A stretch of DNA of 61,680 nt from Paenibacillus aestuarii. GTDB taxonomy: Bacteria > Bacillota > Bacilli > Paenibacillales > NBRC-103111. This document shows positions 43,865-50,935 of the stretch, piece by piece. A program made the translations under genes and the position numbers. The notes under the pieces are model-generated. The model saw only the letters and a list, made by a program, of their open reading frames with translations. It did not search any database and had not been told where the DNA came from. Position 1 is the stretch's first letter. Each line of letters begins with the position of its first letter. Where the stretch lies: NCBI RefSeq assembly GCF_027789125.1, contig NZ_JAQFVF010000046.1, forward strand, positions 1-61,680, in the 5' to 3' direction.

Positions 43865-44902
43865 ATGAGGGATATGTTCACGCAAGTTGAAGAGCAAGAG
43901 GAGCTGCTCAGCTCCTTACCTGAACATTGGTTTCCGGCTCAGAATTGGTCGATGCGCATCGGAACCGGCGGGATGAATAATACGACCCGATTCGTTGTTG
44001 TGGACGGGATTACCTACGTCCTTCGCGTCTATGAGACACACCGTGATTTGGCCAAAATCAAGTATGAACACGCCGTGCTGCGCGCCTTATCGCACCAGAA
44101 GCTGCCCTTCCGGCTGCCTGTGCCGCTGGAGCTGCCGGATGGTGGGACGGTCGTAAGAACCGCAGACGGTCAAGGGAAACTGGCTGCATTATTTACGTAC
44201 ACAGATGGCTGCAATCCGACTTGGACGTCGCTTGGGCAGCTGCAGCAGTTCGGTGAGACGGTCGCTCAGCTCTCGCAAGCGTTAGCGAGCATCGAAGTCG
44301 CGCTTCAGCCGGTGTACCCGCCGTATTATGAAATCGAACATATTCATCCACGGTGTACGCCGGAAGCGATCGATGCCTTCTGTACATCCCCGCCAGAGGC
44401 GTTCGCGTCATTGCGCTCAACGCTCATGTATATCCATGAGCGGTTCTTGTCCTTTTACCAAGAAGTTCCACATCTTAAGGGGCTGCCGCATCAGCTTGTC
44501 CATGGCGATATCAATGGCTCTAACATGCTGGTGCATCCCGATGGGCGAATTGCGGCGGTGTTGGATTTTGAATTTGTCACGAAGGATGTCCGTGTCATGG
44601 AACTGGCCGTATGTTTATCGGATCTCATCGATCCTGCGCTGCCCGCGGATGAGATTTGGCGCAAATGCGCAGCATTTTATAAGGGTTACAGCCAGTATAT
44701 GACGCTGCAAGCTGACGAGCTTCGTCTGCTGCCTATCCTGATCGAACTCCGGCGGCTGGATGTGTTCGTTCACTTTTTGGGCCGGTATCTCGATGGCGTA
44801 GATGATCCAAACGTGCTGACGGGAATGATTCGAAGTACAGCCGCCAAGGTACAATGGCTCGCGGAGCAGGGCGGGGCGCTGGGACAAGTCCTCCAAAGTT
44901 AG
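43865..44902 (+). CDS. Aminoglycoside/choline-kinase-like phosphotransferase
   Basis: Small-molecule kinase of the APH fold, 345 residues. It has the catalytic loop HGDINGSNML near 213-222 and the metal-binding aspartate in VLDFEFV near 237. The family includes homoserine kinase type II, choline kinases and spore coat CotS-like kinases; the substrate cannot be settled here. It probably forms a two-gene unit with the hypothetical protein upstream. Confidence 0.85.
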   Translation: MRDMFTQVEEQEELLSSLPEHWFPAQNWSMRIGTGGMNNTTRFVVVDGITYVLRVYETHRDLAKIKYEHAVLRALSHQKLPFRLPVPLELPDGGTVVRTADGQGKLAALFTYTDGCNPTWTSLGQLQQFGETVAQLSQALASIEVALQPVYPPYYEIEHIHPRCTPEAIDAFCTSPPEAFASLRSTLMYIHERFLSFYQEVPHLKGLPHQLVHGDINGSNMLVHPDGRIAAVLDFEFVTKDVRVMELAVCLSDLIDPALPADEIWRKCAAFYKGYSQYMTLQADELRLLPILIELRRLDVFVHFLGRYLDGVDDPNVLTGMIRSTAAKVQWLAEQGGALGQVLQS

Positions 44903-44915
44903 GAAAAATGTCCGC

Positions 44916-45215
44916 ATGGCAACCGTACAGCCGATGTCAGAGGCAGGGGAATACGTTATAGTACCAATTCATAAGGTGGTGCTTGTATTGTCCAAAGTGT
45001 ATCAAGCCAATCTTCGCGCGTTTCCCAGCTGCGGCCGTTTTTGCCGGAATGTGTGTACACGGTTGTTTGTAGTCGGGCGGAACCAATGCATCGTGGATTG
45101 TTTGCGCTGTGGTGGGATTCAAAGGAGTGCGGGATCGAGCATGGCAACGAAAGCGCATCATATACACAAGAGCAAACGTTCGTGCAGCTGCGGCTGCGGC
45201 AAGTGTAAAGGATAA
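44916..45215 (+). CDS. Possible Cys-rich small protein
   Basis: Doubtful gene. The frame gives 99 residues ending in a Cys/Gly tail (SCSCGCGKCKG) with several earlier cysteines (CGRFCRNVC, CLRCGG). The upstream ribosome binding site is weak. A shorter form from ATG 45141 (24 residues, after AAAGGAG at long spacing) may be the true product. A good terminator right after the stop suggests a transcript ends here. Confidence 0.3.
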   Translation: MATVQPMSEAGEYVIVPIHKVVLVLSKVYQANLRAFPSCGRFCRNVCTRLFVVGRNQCIVDCLRCGGIQRSAGSSMATKAHHIHKSKRSCSCGCGKCKG

Positions 45216-45222
45216 GAAAGAT

Positions 45223-45254
45223 GAGCTGCTGATGCTAATCAGCGGCTCTTTTGT
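45223..45254 (+). terminator. Terminator before gpr
   Basis: Eleven-base stem GAGCTGCTGAT/ATCAGCGGCTC (one mismatch) around GCTA, then TTTT. Confidence 0.8.
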
Positions 45255-45264
45255 TTGGCTAGAC

Positions 45265-45283
45265 TTACCTCAGGGTAAGTAAG
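45265..45283. promoter_or_regulatory. Inverted repeat, possible operator of gpr
   Basis: ACTTACC and GGTAAGT form a perfect 7-bp inverted repeat around TCAG. It lies upstream of a likely -10 (TATACT near 45330) for the aldo-keto reductase gene. The symmetry suits a dimeric HxlR- or MarR-type regulator; no such gene is in the window. Confidence 0.5.
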
Positions 45284-45386
45284 ATACATTTTTTTCAGTT
45301 CTTTTTTTGTTCGCTTGGTTATCCTATACTAATACAAGGAAGTGGACAAGCAAATTTAAGCAATGATGTTGAGGAGGATTTTTGGA

Positions 45387-46379
45387 ATGGTTTATCAAGC
45401 AAGTGCTACGCGATATGCAGAAATGAAATATAACCGGGTCGGTCAATCCGGCCTTAAGCTGCCGGCGATTTCTTTAGGATTATGGCACAACTTTGGCGGT
45501 TTGGACATTCATGAGAATGGCCGCGCCATGCTGCTCCGTTCGTTCGATCTGGGCATCACGCATTTCGACCTTGCGAACAACTATGGACCGCCTCCAGGGT
45601 CTGCCGAAGAAATGTTCGGCAAAGTGCTCAAAAGCGATCTGGGCGCCTACCGCGATGAATTGATCATTTCCACCAAAGCTGGCTACCACATGTGGGAAGG
45701 GCCGTACGGCGAATGGGGTTCCAAGAAATATTTGATCGCCAGTCTGGATCAAAGCTTGAAACGGATGGGACTCGACTATGTGGACATTTTCTATTCACAC
45801 CGTCCGGATCCGAATACTCCGTTTGAAGAGACGATGGCGGCGCTCGATCAAATCGTTCGCCAAGGCAAGGCGCTGTATGTCGGTCTTTCCAACTATACCG
45901 CTGAGCAAACGCAGCAAGCCGCGGAGATTCTTAAAAAGCTGGGCACACCGCTGCTGATCCACCAGCCGTCCTACAGCATGTTGAACCGCTGGATTGAGAA
46001 CGGCCTGCAGGATGTGCTGGATGAGTACGGCGCAGGCAGCATTGCCTTTTGCCCGCTGCAGCAGGGCTTGCTGACGAACAAGTACATAAGCGGCGTACCG
46101 AGCGACTCCCGTGCCGCAGGCAAGAGCGTCTTCCTGAACGCGAAAGATATTACGGAAGAGAAGCTGACGATGATCGTCAGGCTGAACGAAATCGCCAGCA
46201 GCCGCGGTCAAAGCTTGGCGCAAATGGCGCTTGCCTGGGCGCTGCGCGGCGGCCGATTGACATCCGCGCTGATCGGGGCGAGCCGTGTCTCGCAAATCGA
46301 GGAGAACGTGGCTGCGTTGAAAAATCTCGAGTTCTCTGCTGACGAACTCGATGCCATTGAAAAAATCCTGAAGGCGTAA
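45387..46379 (+). CDS. gpr: Aldo/keto reductase, L-glyceraldehyde-3-phosphate reductase type
   Basis: NADPH-dependent aldo-keto reductase of 330 residues, very like E. coli YghZ/Gpr, which reduces L-glyceraldehyde 3-phosphate and methylglyoxal. Shared stretches include LPAISLGLWHNFG, DLGITHFDLANNYGPPPG (catalytic Asp and Tyr), STKAGYHMW (Lys) and YSHRPDPNTP (His). ATG 45387 follows GAGGAGG; the longer reading is rejected. It converges on xerS with only three bases between stops, and an inverted repeat upstream may regulate it. Confidence 0.92.
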   Translation: MVYQASATRYAEMKYNRVGQSGLKLPAISLGLWHNFGGLDIHENGRAMLLRSFDLGITHFDLANNYGPPPGSAEEMFGKVLKSDLGAYRDELIISTKAGYHMWEGPYGEWGSKKYLIASLDQSLKRMGLDYVDIFYSHRPDPNTPFEETMAALDQIVRQGKALYVGLSNYTAEQTQQAAEILKKLGTPLLIHQPSYSMLNRWIENGLQDVLDEYGAGSIAFCPLQQGLLTNKYISGVPSDSRAAGKSVFLNAKDITEEKLTMIVRLNEIASSRGQSLAQMALAWALRGGRLTSALIGASRVSQIEENVAALKNLEFSADELDAIEKILKA

Positions 46380-46390
46380 GCCTCAGGATT
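46364..46390. terminator. Shared hairpin over convergent gene ends
   Basis: AATCCTGA/TCAGGATT with inner GGC/GCC around GTAA covers the last codons of both gpr and xerS. T runs are lacking on the plus side, so termination is plausible but not certain. Confidence 0.5.
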
Positions 46391-47465
46391 CTGCTCTTCG
46401 ATCGATGGCTTCAGCCATCGTTTTATCGGTCAGATGCGCGTAGATTTGCGTCGTCTCCGGTGAAGCATGGCCCAGCTGCTCCTGTGTTTTGTACAAATCG
46501 TTCTGCAAGTAGTAATCGGTAGCGAACGAATGGCGCAGCTTATGGACCGATAGATAAGGCTTGCCGAACCGTTTGGCATATTTGATGACCATTTCTTGAA
46601 TCGCGCGTTTGGTCATGCGCTCTCCCTCTTTTTTCCCATTGGCAATGGCCAGAAAGAGGGCTTTTTCTTTTTTGGCGGGCTTGTAGCGGGTTTGCCGAAT
46701 AGCGAGATAATCGTTCAGCGCCTGAATGGCGTCCTGCCGGAAATATACGGGCGTTTTGAACGTATCGTCGTTTTTACCTTTGCGGTAGACGTGGGTCAGC
46801 TTTTTTTTCAGATCGATGTCGTCGGCGTTCAAATTAAACACTTCGGATACACGGAGACCGGAGTTCAGGATCAACGTGATGATGCAGGCATCGCGGACTT
46901 TATTGAGCTCATAGGAATAGAGCGCCTGCTTATTTGTAGCGACATCGTGCTCGTAGCCTTGGTGGACGTAATCAATAAACTCCAGAATTTCATGCTCCTG
47001 CAGCAGTTTGCCCTCCAGCTTTGCCGCCGTATCTTTGGGCTTATGCGAACGTTTGATCTCTATTTTGGCCATGACGTTTCGCTTCAGCAGCGGGTAGAAA
47101 TTCTCATCCTCGGCAATTTGGCTTAAGTAATGAAACAGCGAGCGCAGTGCGGACAGCTTGCGGTTGATTGTTGTTTTCACATTGGCCTGATCTTTGCGCA
47201 CTGCCAAAAACATGCGGAAGTTATCGACGCTGTCCATATGCAAGCGTTCCAAGTCTTCGATCGGCACCTGTGAGATGGAGGGAGCGGAAGTAAGCCCTTC
47301 GGCCAGCAGCCAGGAGAAAAAGATTTCGTAATCCCGCACATATTCAAGCAGCGAAGAGGGGGAGAGGTCGGGCAGTTTGTAGTTAATAAATTTTTCTACA
47401 TACCAGGGCATTGTCGGAATTTTCTTTTCCAGCTCGATGCGGTCTTTAACTTTAATGATATTCAT
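46383..47465 (-). CDS. xerS: Tyrosine recombinase XerS
   Basis: Site-specific recombinase for chromosome dimer resolution; XerS-type systems use one recombinase in place of XerC/XerD. The 360 residues have an N-terminal SAM-like DNA-binding domain (about 20-140) and a catalytic domain with Arg in NSGLRVSEV, HKLRHSF, LGHAS and the nucleophile Tyr in TTQIYAHL. ATG at 47465 (minus) follows AGAGGTG; the longer frame to 47558 adds an unsupported stretch. A 28-bp inverted repeat lies just upstream and may be its dif-like target or operator. Confidence 0.9.
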   Translation of the reverse strand: MNIIKVKDRIELEKKIPTMPWYVEKFINYKLPDLSPSSLLEYVRDYEIFFSWLLAEGLTSAPSISQVPIEDLERLHMDSVDNFRMFLAVRKDQANVKTTINRKLSALRSLFHYLSQIAEDENFYPLLKRNVMAKIEIKRSHKPKDTAAKLEGKLLQEHEILEFIDYVHQGYEHDVATNKQALYSYELNKVRDACIITLILNSGLRVSEVFNLNADDIDLKKKLTHVYRKGKNDDTFKTPVYFRQDAIQALNDYLAIRQTRYKPAKKEKALFLAIANGKKEGERMTKRAIQEMVIKYAKRFGKPYLSVHKLRHSFATDYYLQNDLYKTQEQLGHASPETTQIYAHLTDKTMAEAIDRRAES

Positions 47466-47479
47466 AGGAGCTGTCACCT

Positions 47480-47507
47480 CTAGCATTCTAATCTTTCTAG
47501 TTGCTAG
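47480..47507. repeat. 28-bp inverted repeat beside xerS
   Basis: CTAGCA (47480-47485) and TGCTAG (47502-47507) end a 28-bp stretch divisible as 11-6-11. It overlaps the expected transcription start after the extended -10 TGCTATACT (minus strand, 47506-47514). Candidates: a dif-like site, as dif lies next to xerS in streptococci, or an autoregulatory operator. Confidence 0.45.
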
Positions 47508-47688
47508 TATAGCAGTGCGCTGCGGAAAATGGTAGCTTTCGCCAGTCGGGTGGTGCAAGTGAGGGTGGAATTCTTGCTGGCGGTGATAAGGAGGGCACGA
47601 GTGGGTGTGCGGTGGATCGTGGCGGAGCTGGTGGAGAGTAGTTGTGCGGTGGAATAGGCACGAGTACTCGGGAGTTGAAAGGAACAGA

Positions 47689-47760
47689 TAACGTTGTTAT
47701 TCAACGTTACTTGTGGCTGCGAATCCGCTTGCGGCGTGATAAATATGAAAAACAGCGTTA
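47689..47760. repeat. 72-bp inverted-end element, copy 1
   Basis: Begins with TAACGTTGTT and ends with AACAGCGTTA (9 of 10 bases inverted complement). Same length and ends as copy 2 at 47801; the interiors have diverged. Confidence 0.65.
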
Positions 47761-47800
47761 ATTGCGCGTAAGCGGCGGTTTGAGGCTAGGACAGGCGAGA

Positions 47801-47872
47801 TAACGTTGTTTTACGAAGCTAACTGAAGCAGAGCGCTCGTCGGTGGTGCGGTAAAGCTGTAAAACAACGTTA
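47801..47872. repeat. 72-bp inverted-end element, copy 2
   Basis: Begins with TAACGTTGTT and ends with AACAACGTTA, a perfect 10-bp terminal inverted repeat. Starts 112 bp after copy 1. No transposase; could be a REP/MITE-like extragenic element. Confidence 0.65.
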
Positions 47873-47912
47873 AGTCAGCTTTTGACCTTGAATCAGCGAA
47901 CGCCGCCATCTT

Positions 47913-48122
47913 CTATGAAAAAATAGGGATTCTCGCCTTATTGCCGTCGCCTGCATACAGAATCGCCTCTGCTATAAACAAATCGATCATACTGACACCG
48001 GTCTGCAAATTATGTAGCGTAAATTTGTTGGCGCGAAGTGCGGCCAGAAGCGGCGGGATGAGCCGCTGATCGGCCCCGAATAGGTTGACCGTTACGTCCT
48101 GCTCATTAAACTGAATCACCAT
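47913..48122 (-). CDS. Hypothetical protein, 69 residues
   Basis: Unrecognised small protein on the minus strand. A strong AGGAGATGAT site precedes its ATG (48122), supporting expression. The sequence is moderately hydrophobic without a clear membrane span (LIPPLLAALRANKF, MIDLFIAEAILYAG). It lies downstream of the DUF2071 gene on the same strand but 119 nt away. Confidence 0.65.
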   Translation of the reverse strand: MVIQFNEQDVTVNLFGADQRLIPPLLAALRANKFTLHNLQTGVSMIDLFIAEAILYAGDGNKARIPIFS

Positions 48123-48241
48123 GGATAATCATCTCCTAAAGTTTGCTCTAAATAAGTCTATGCAGGAGACGAACAAATCTTTGAAAAGAGATATGATCAA
48201 TTTGTGACATTTTCATTTCAAAGATTTCAAGAACAGCACCT

Positions 48242-48967
48242 TCAGCGAATGGTCTGCAGCAGCCAAACCCGAACATCCAGCGTCTTGGCAAAATGGAGGA
48301 TAGGGTCGGTATCAGGCAGCGTAATGCCCATAGATTCAGTCAGCGTATTGCTTAGGATATCAGCTTCAGCCTTTTGTAACGGCCAGGGATCATGATCGAT
48401 TTCGCCGCGATACAAGGACCCTTTTTGATCAGTGCTGTATAAGCAGTAGCGTTCGGTCAGCCAGTAATCCAGAGAGCCTGGGACGGCAAACTGGACATCG
48501 GAAGTTGGCCGATAGGAACCTGCGAAGCCGGCAGGACGGGCGCGTCTGTCATCGCGGATACAGGTGTACGTCGTCGTTCCACGCGGCAGATGCTGAACTT
48601 GAATCCTGGCATAATAATAGGGCAGGCGGTAGCTCAAGCGAGCAGCTTCTACCATGAAGCGATTCTGCGCATCGAGGCTGAAGAAGTAGACGCCGGGCTT
48701 ATTGCCAAGGTTCACATAGGTCCGCAGATTGAGTTCAGGGAAAGCCGAAAAGTACGGCAAAGGCGGCAGTCCGCGCGGCGTAACACCGGTCATATGGAAA
48801 GGAACGACACCGATCCAGGCGGTTCCATCATAGGTATCAATCGGTAAAGAAGCGGGTACATGAGGCCTAAGCAACGATACATCGATAGGCCAATGGGCGA
48901 ATAGCAGATCGTTCCAGGTTTGTTTCATCACCCATGGGCGGTTTGGCAGGGGATAGGGTCGGCTCAT
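48242..48967 (-). CDS. DUF2071 (YqjF-like) protein
   Basis: Conserved cytosolic protein of 241 residues of the DUF2071/YqjF family; start RPWVMKQTWNDLLFAHWPID with later WIGVVPFHMTGV and LNLRTYV motifs typical of it. Function unknown, with an acetoacetate-decarboxylase-like fold suggested for the family. ATG at 48967 (minus) follows AAGGAGAG; a longer reading to 49015 lacks a site. It is divergent from ywbE. Confidence 0.85.
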   Translation of the reverse strand: MSRPYPLPNRPWVMKQTWNDLLFAHWPIDVSLLRPHVPASLPIDTYDGTAWIGVVPFHMTGVTPRGLPPLPYFSAFPELNLRTYVNLGNKPGVYFFSLDAQNRFMVEAARLSYRLPYYYARIQVQHLPRGTTTYTCIRDDRRARPAGFAGSYRPTSDVQFAVPGSLDYWLTERYCLYSTDQKGSLYRGEIDHDPWPLQKAEADILSNTLTESMGITLPDTDPILHFAKTLDVRVWLLQTIR

Positions 48968-48996
48968 TGTGCAGCTCTCCTTCGTCATCATCTTTG

Positions 48997-49005
48997 TGTT
49001 ATAAT
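48997..49005 (+). promoter_or_regulatory. Extended -10 promoter for ywbE
   Basis: TGTTATAAT at 48997-49005, 41 nt before the ywbE start; -35 weak. Confidence 0.5.
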
Positions 49006-49045
49006 GGTTCATCATGGTGTATAGAAAGCAGGCGAGTCATTCGAA

Positions 49046-49246
49046 ATGAACGGTCAAAACCGCAAAGACATCCAACCCGGCATCGAAGTGAATATCGTGC
49101 TGAAGCAAGATCAGCGCACGGGCAAGCTGACACGGGGCATTGTCAAAGATATTTTGACGAACTCCCCTAATCACCCGCACGGGATTAAAGTACGACTGGC
49201 GGACGGCCAAGTTGGACGTGTGAAAGAAATTTATGCGAAAGCGTAA
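49046..49246 (+). CDS. ywbE: YwbE family protein
   Basis: Protein of 66 residues matching YwbE (DUF2196): RKDIQPGIEVNIVLKQDQRTG, RGIVKDILTNSPNHPHGIKVRL and a basic end. It resembles a small beta-barrel, perhaps nucleic-acid-binding; role unknown. It has its own extended -10 promoter and terminator. Confidence 0.88.
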   Translation: MNGQNRKDIQPGIEVNIVLKQDQRTGKLTRGIVKDILTNSPNHPHGIKVRLADGQVGRVKEIYAKA

Positions 49247-49301
49247 TTGCCGCCATCGTTTAGTTTAAGCTTAGCAAAGAAAAATATGTTGTCGAGACCC
49301 A

Positions 49302-49340
49302 AGCCCTCTATGTTCATAAACGAGCATAGCGGGTTTTTTT
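49302..49340 (+). terminator. Terminator after ywbE
   Basis: CCC-TATG-TC/GA-CATA-GGG stem with internal mismatches around ATAAAC, followed by nine Ts. Confidence 0.8.
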
Positions 49341-49394
49341 TTATGAAAATAGGGTTTTATTTCGGAAAATGAGGTTAAATGGGACTCCAGCCTC

Positions 49395-49459
49395 GGAAGG
49401 CGATGGAATTTTCATTATCATCATAACCTGAGACCCGATCCGTGGTTGTAATTTTTTAT
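49395..49459 (+). ncRNA. Candidate structured RNA motif, copy B
   Basis: Second copy of the motif at 11694-11752: GAAGG, GATGGAATTTTCATTAT, ATAACC pairing with GGTTGT around GAGACCCGATCC, then TTTTTT. It lies in the 305-nt gap between ywbE and the pyrimidine operon, about 90 nt before the aminotransferase start. Confidence 0.4.
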
Positions 49460-49551
49460 AAAAAACATGGACAGGTAGGGATGTCCGCATCGCGAAGCTC
49501 ATAGATTTAGGATAGGAAGGTATTTCCATTCACTGGGAAGGGGTGTCGTTC

Positions 49552-50919
49552 GTGAGTGCGAATGAAGCTGACAAGGCAGCAAGAAAAGAGCGGCTGCTGG
49601 AGAAAGACCGTAATTATGTATGGCATCATATGTCACCCCACAATGATAATCCGCTCATTATCGAATCGGGGAAAGGCAGCTGGGTGACCGATATCGATGG
49701 CAACCGCTATTTGGACGGCATGGCCGGCTTATGGTGCGTCAATGTGGGACATGGCCGCAGCGAGATCGCGGAAGCGGCGGCAGGTCAAATGATGAAGCTC
49801 GCTTACACGACGCTTGTCCAGTCGCACATTCCGGCGATTGAGCTGGCTGCTAAGCTGAATGAATGGCTGGGTGGCGATTATCGCATTTTTTTCTCTAATT
49901 CAGGATCGGACGCTAATGAAGTCGCCTTCAAAATCGCACGGCAATATCATCATCAAAACGGCAAGCCGACGAAACATAAATTTATTTCCAGGCACCGTGC
50001 GTACCATGGAAGCTCGATGGGAGCTTTGGCAGCGACAGGGCAGGCCCAGCGCAAGCTGAAATATGAGCCGTTAGGCGCCGGCTTTGTCCATGTGCCACCG
50101 CCGTATTGCTACCGCTGTCCGTTTGGACAGACCGAGGGCGCGTGTCAATTGCAGTGCGCCCAAGCTGTCGAGGACGCCATCGTGTGGGAAGGGCCGGACT
50201 CGGTGGCCGGCATGATCCTGGAGCCGGCGATTACCGGAGGCGGTGTGCTGGTTCCGCCGGACGGGTACTTGCCGAAGGTACGCAGCATTTGCTCCAAATA
50301 CGACGTACTGCTCATCGTCGATGAGGTCATTTGCGGCTTCGGACGCTCGGGCGAGAAGTTCGGCCATCAGAACTTTGGCGTGAAGCCGGATATTGTAACG
50401 ATGGCCAAAGGATTGACCAGCGCGTATTCACCGCTCTCTGCGACGGCCGTATCTGCGGAGCTGTATGCATCGTTTAAAGAGAAGCAGACGGAGAGTCATT
50501 TCCGGCACATTAATACTTTCGGCGGCAATCCGGTATCGTGTGCTGTCGCTTTGAAAAGCATAGAGATTCTGGAAACGGAGAATCTGGTGTCGCGATCAGC
50601 GCAAATGGGTCGTGCCATCACAAGCGGTTTAGAACCGCTGAAGGCGCATCCGCATGTAGGTGACATCCGCGCATTCGGCTCCGCCATCGGCATTGAGCTC
50701 GTCGAGGACCGCGCCAGCAAAGTCCCGGCAACCGCGGAGCGGGTCGCGGCTATCATAGCGGGCTGCAGGCAGAAGGGACTGCTGATCGGGAAAAACGGGG
50801 ATACCGTGCCGGGGTATGCGAATATTTTGACACTGAGTCCGCCGCTTTCGTCAACGGATGAGGATATTGCTTTTTTGATCCGAACCTTGAATGAGGTGTT
50901 TGCTTTACACGTAGCGTAG
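49552..50919 (+). CDS. Class III aminotransferase, likely beta-alanine:pyruvate type
   Basis: PLP-dependent omega-aminotransferase of 455 residues. The Schiff-base lysine is in TMAKGLTSAYSP near 286; SGSDANEVAFK and IVDEVICGFGRSG bind PLP. As first gene of the pyrimidine degradation operon it probably removes the amino group of beta-alanine, the end product from uracil, or 3-aminoisobutyrate from thymine. GTG 49552 is six bases after GGGAAGGGGTG; GTG 49543 is within that site. Confidence 0.88.
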   Translation: MSANEADKAARKERLLEKDRNYVWHHMSPHNDNPLIIESGKGSWVTDIDGNRYLDGMAGLWCVNVGHGRSEIAEAAAGQMMKLAYTTLVQSHIPAIELAAKLNEWLGGDYRIFFSNSGSDANEVAFKIARQYHHQNGKPTKHKFISRHRAYHGSSMGALAATGQAQRKLKYEPLGAGFVHVPPPYCYRCPFGQTEGACQLQCAQAVEDAIVWEGPDSVAGMILEPAITGGGVLVPPDGYLPKVRSICSKYDVLLIVDEVICGFGRSGEKFGHQNFGVKPDIVTMAKGLTSAYSPLSATAVSAELYASFKEKQTESHFRHINTFGGNPVSCAVALKSIEILETENLVSRSAQMGRAITSGLEPLKAHPHVGDIRAFGSAIGIELVEDRASKVPATAERVAAIIAGCRQKGLLIGKNGDTVPGYANILTLSPPLSSTDEDIAFLIRTLNEVFALHVA

Positions 50920-50935
50920 CGAAGGAGGGGAATGG

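Larger units (their letters stand above)
47466..47912. other. Gene-free gap with repeats
   Basis: No ORF with a ribosome binding site on either strand. It holds the xerS promoter region and two 72-bp elements with inverted ends (47689-47760 and 47801-47872). The part 47520-47680 is G-rich on the plus strand with GTGG/GGTGG words and shows nothing else. Confidence 0.6.

Noticed and set aside
44937..45167. 76-residue minus-strand ORF
   Set aside because: No ribosome binding site or family resemblance; the plus-strand frame is the slightly better, still weak, candidate.
49395..49459. Thiamine or fluoride riboswitch
   Set aside because: CTGAGACCC and GGCGATGG are partial resemblances only; the rest of either aptamer is missing and downstream genes do not fit.
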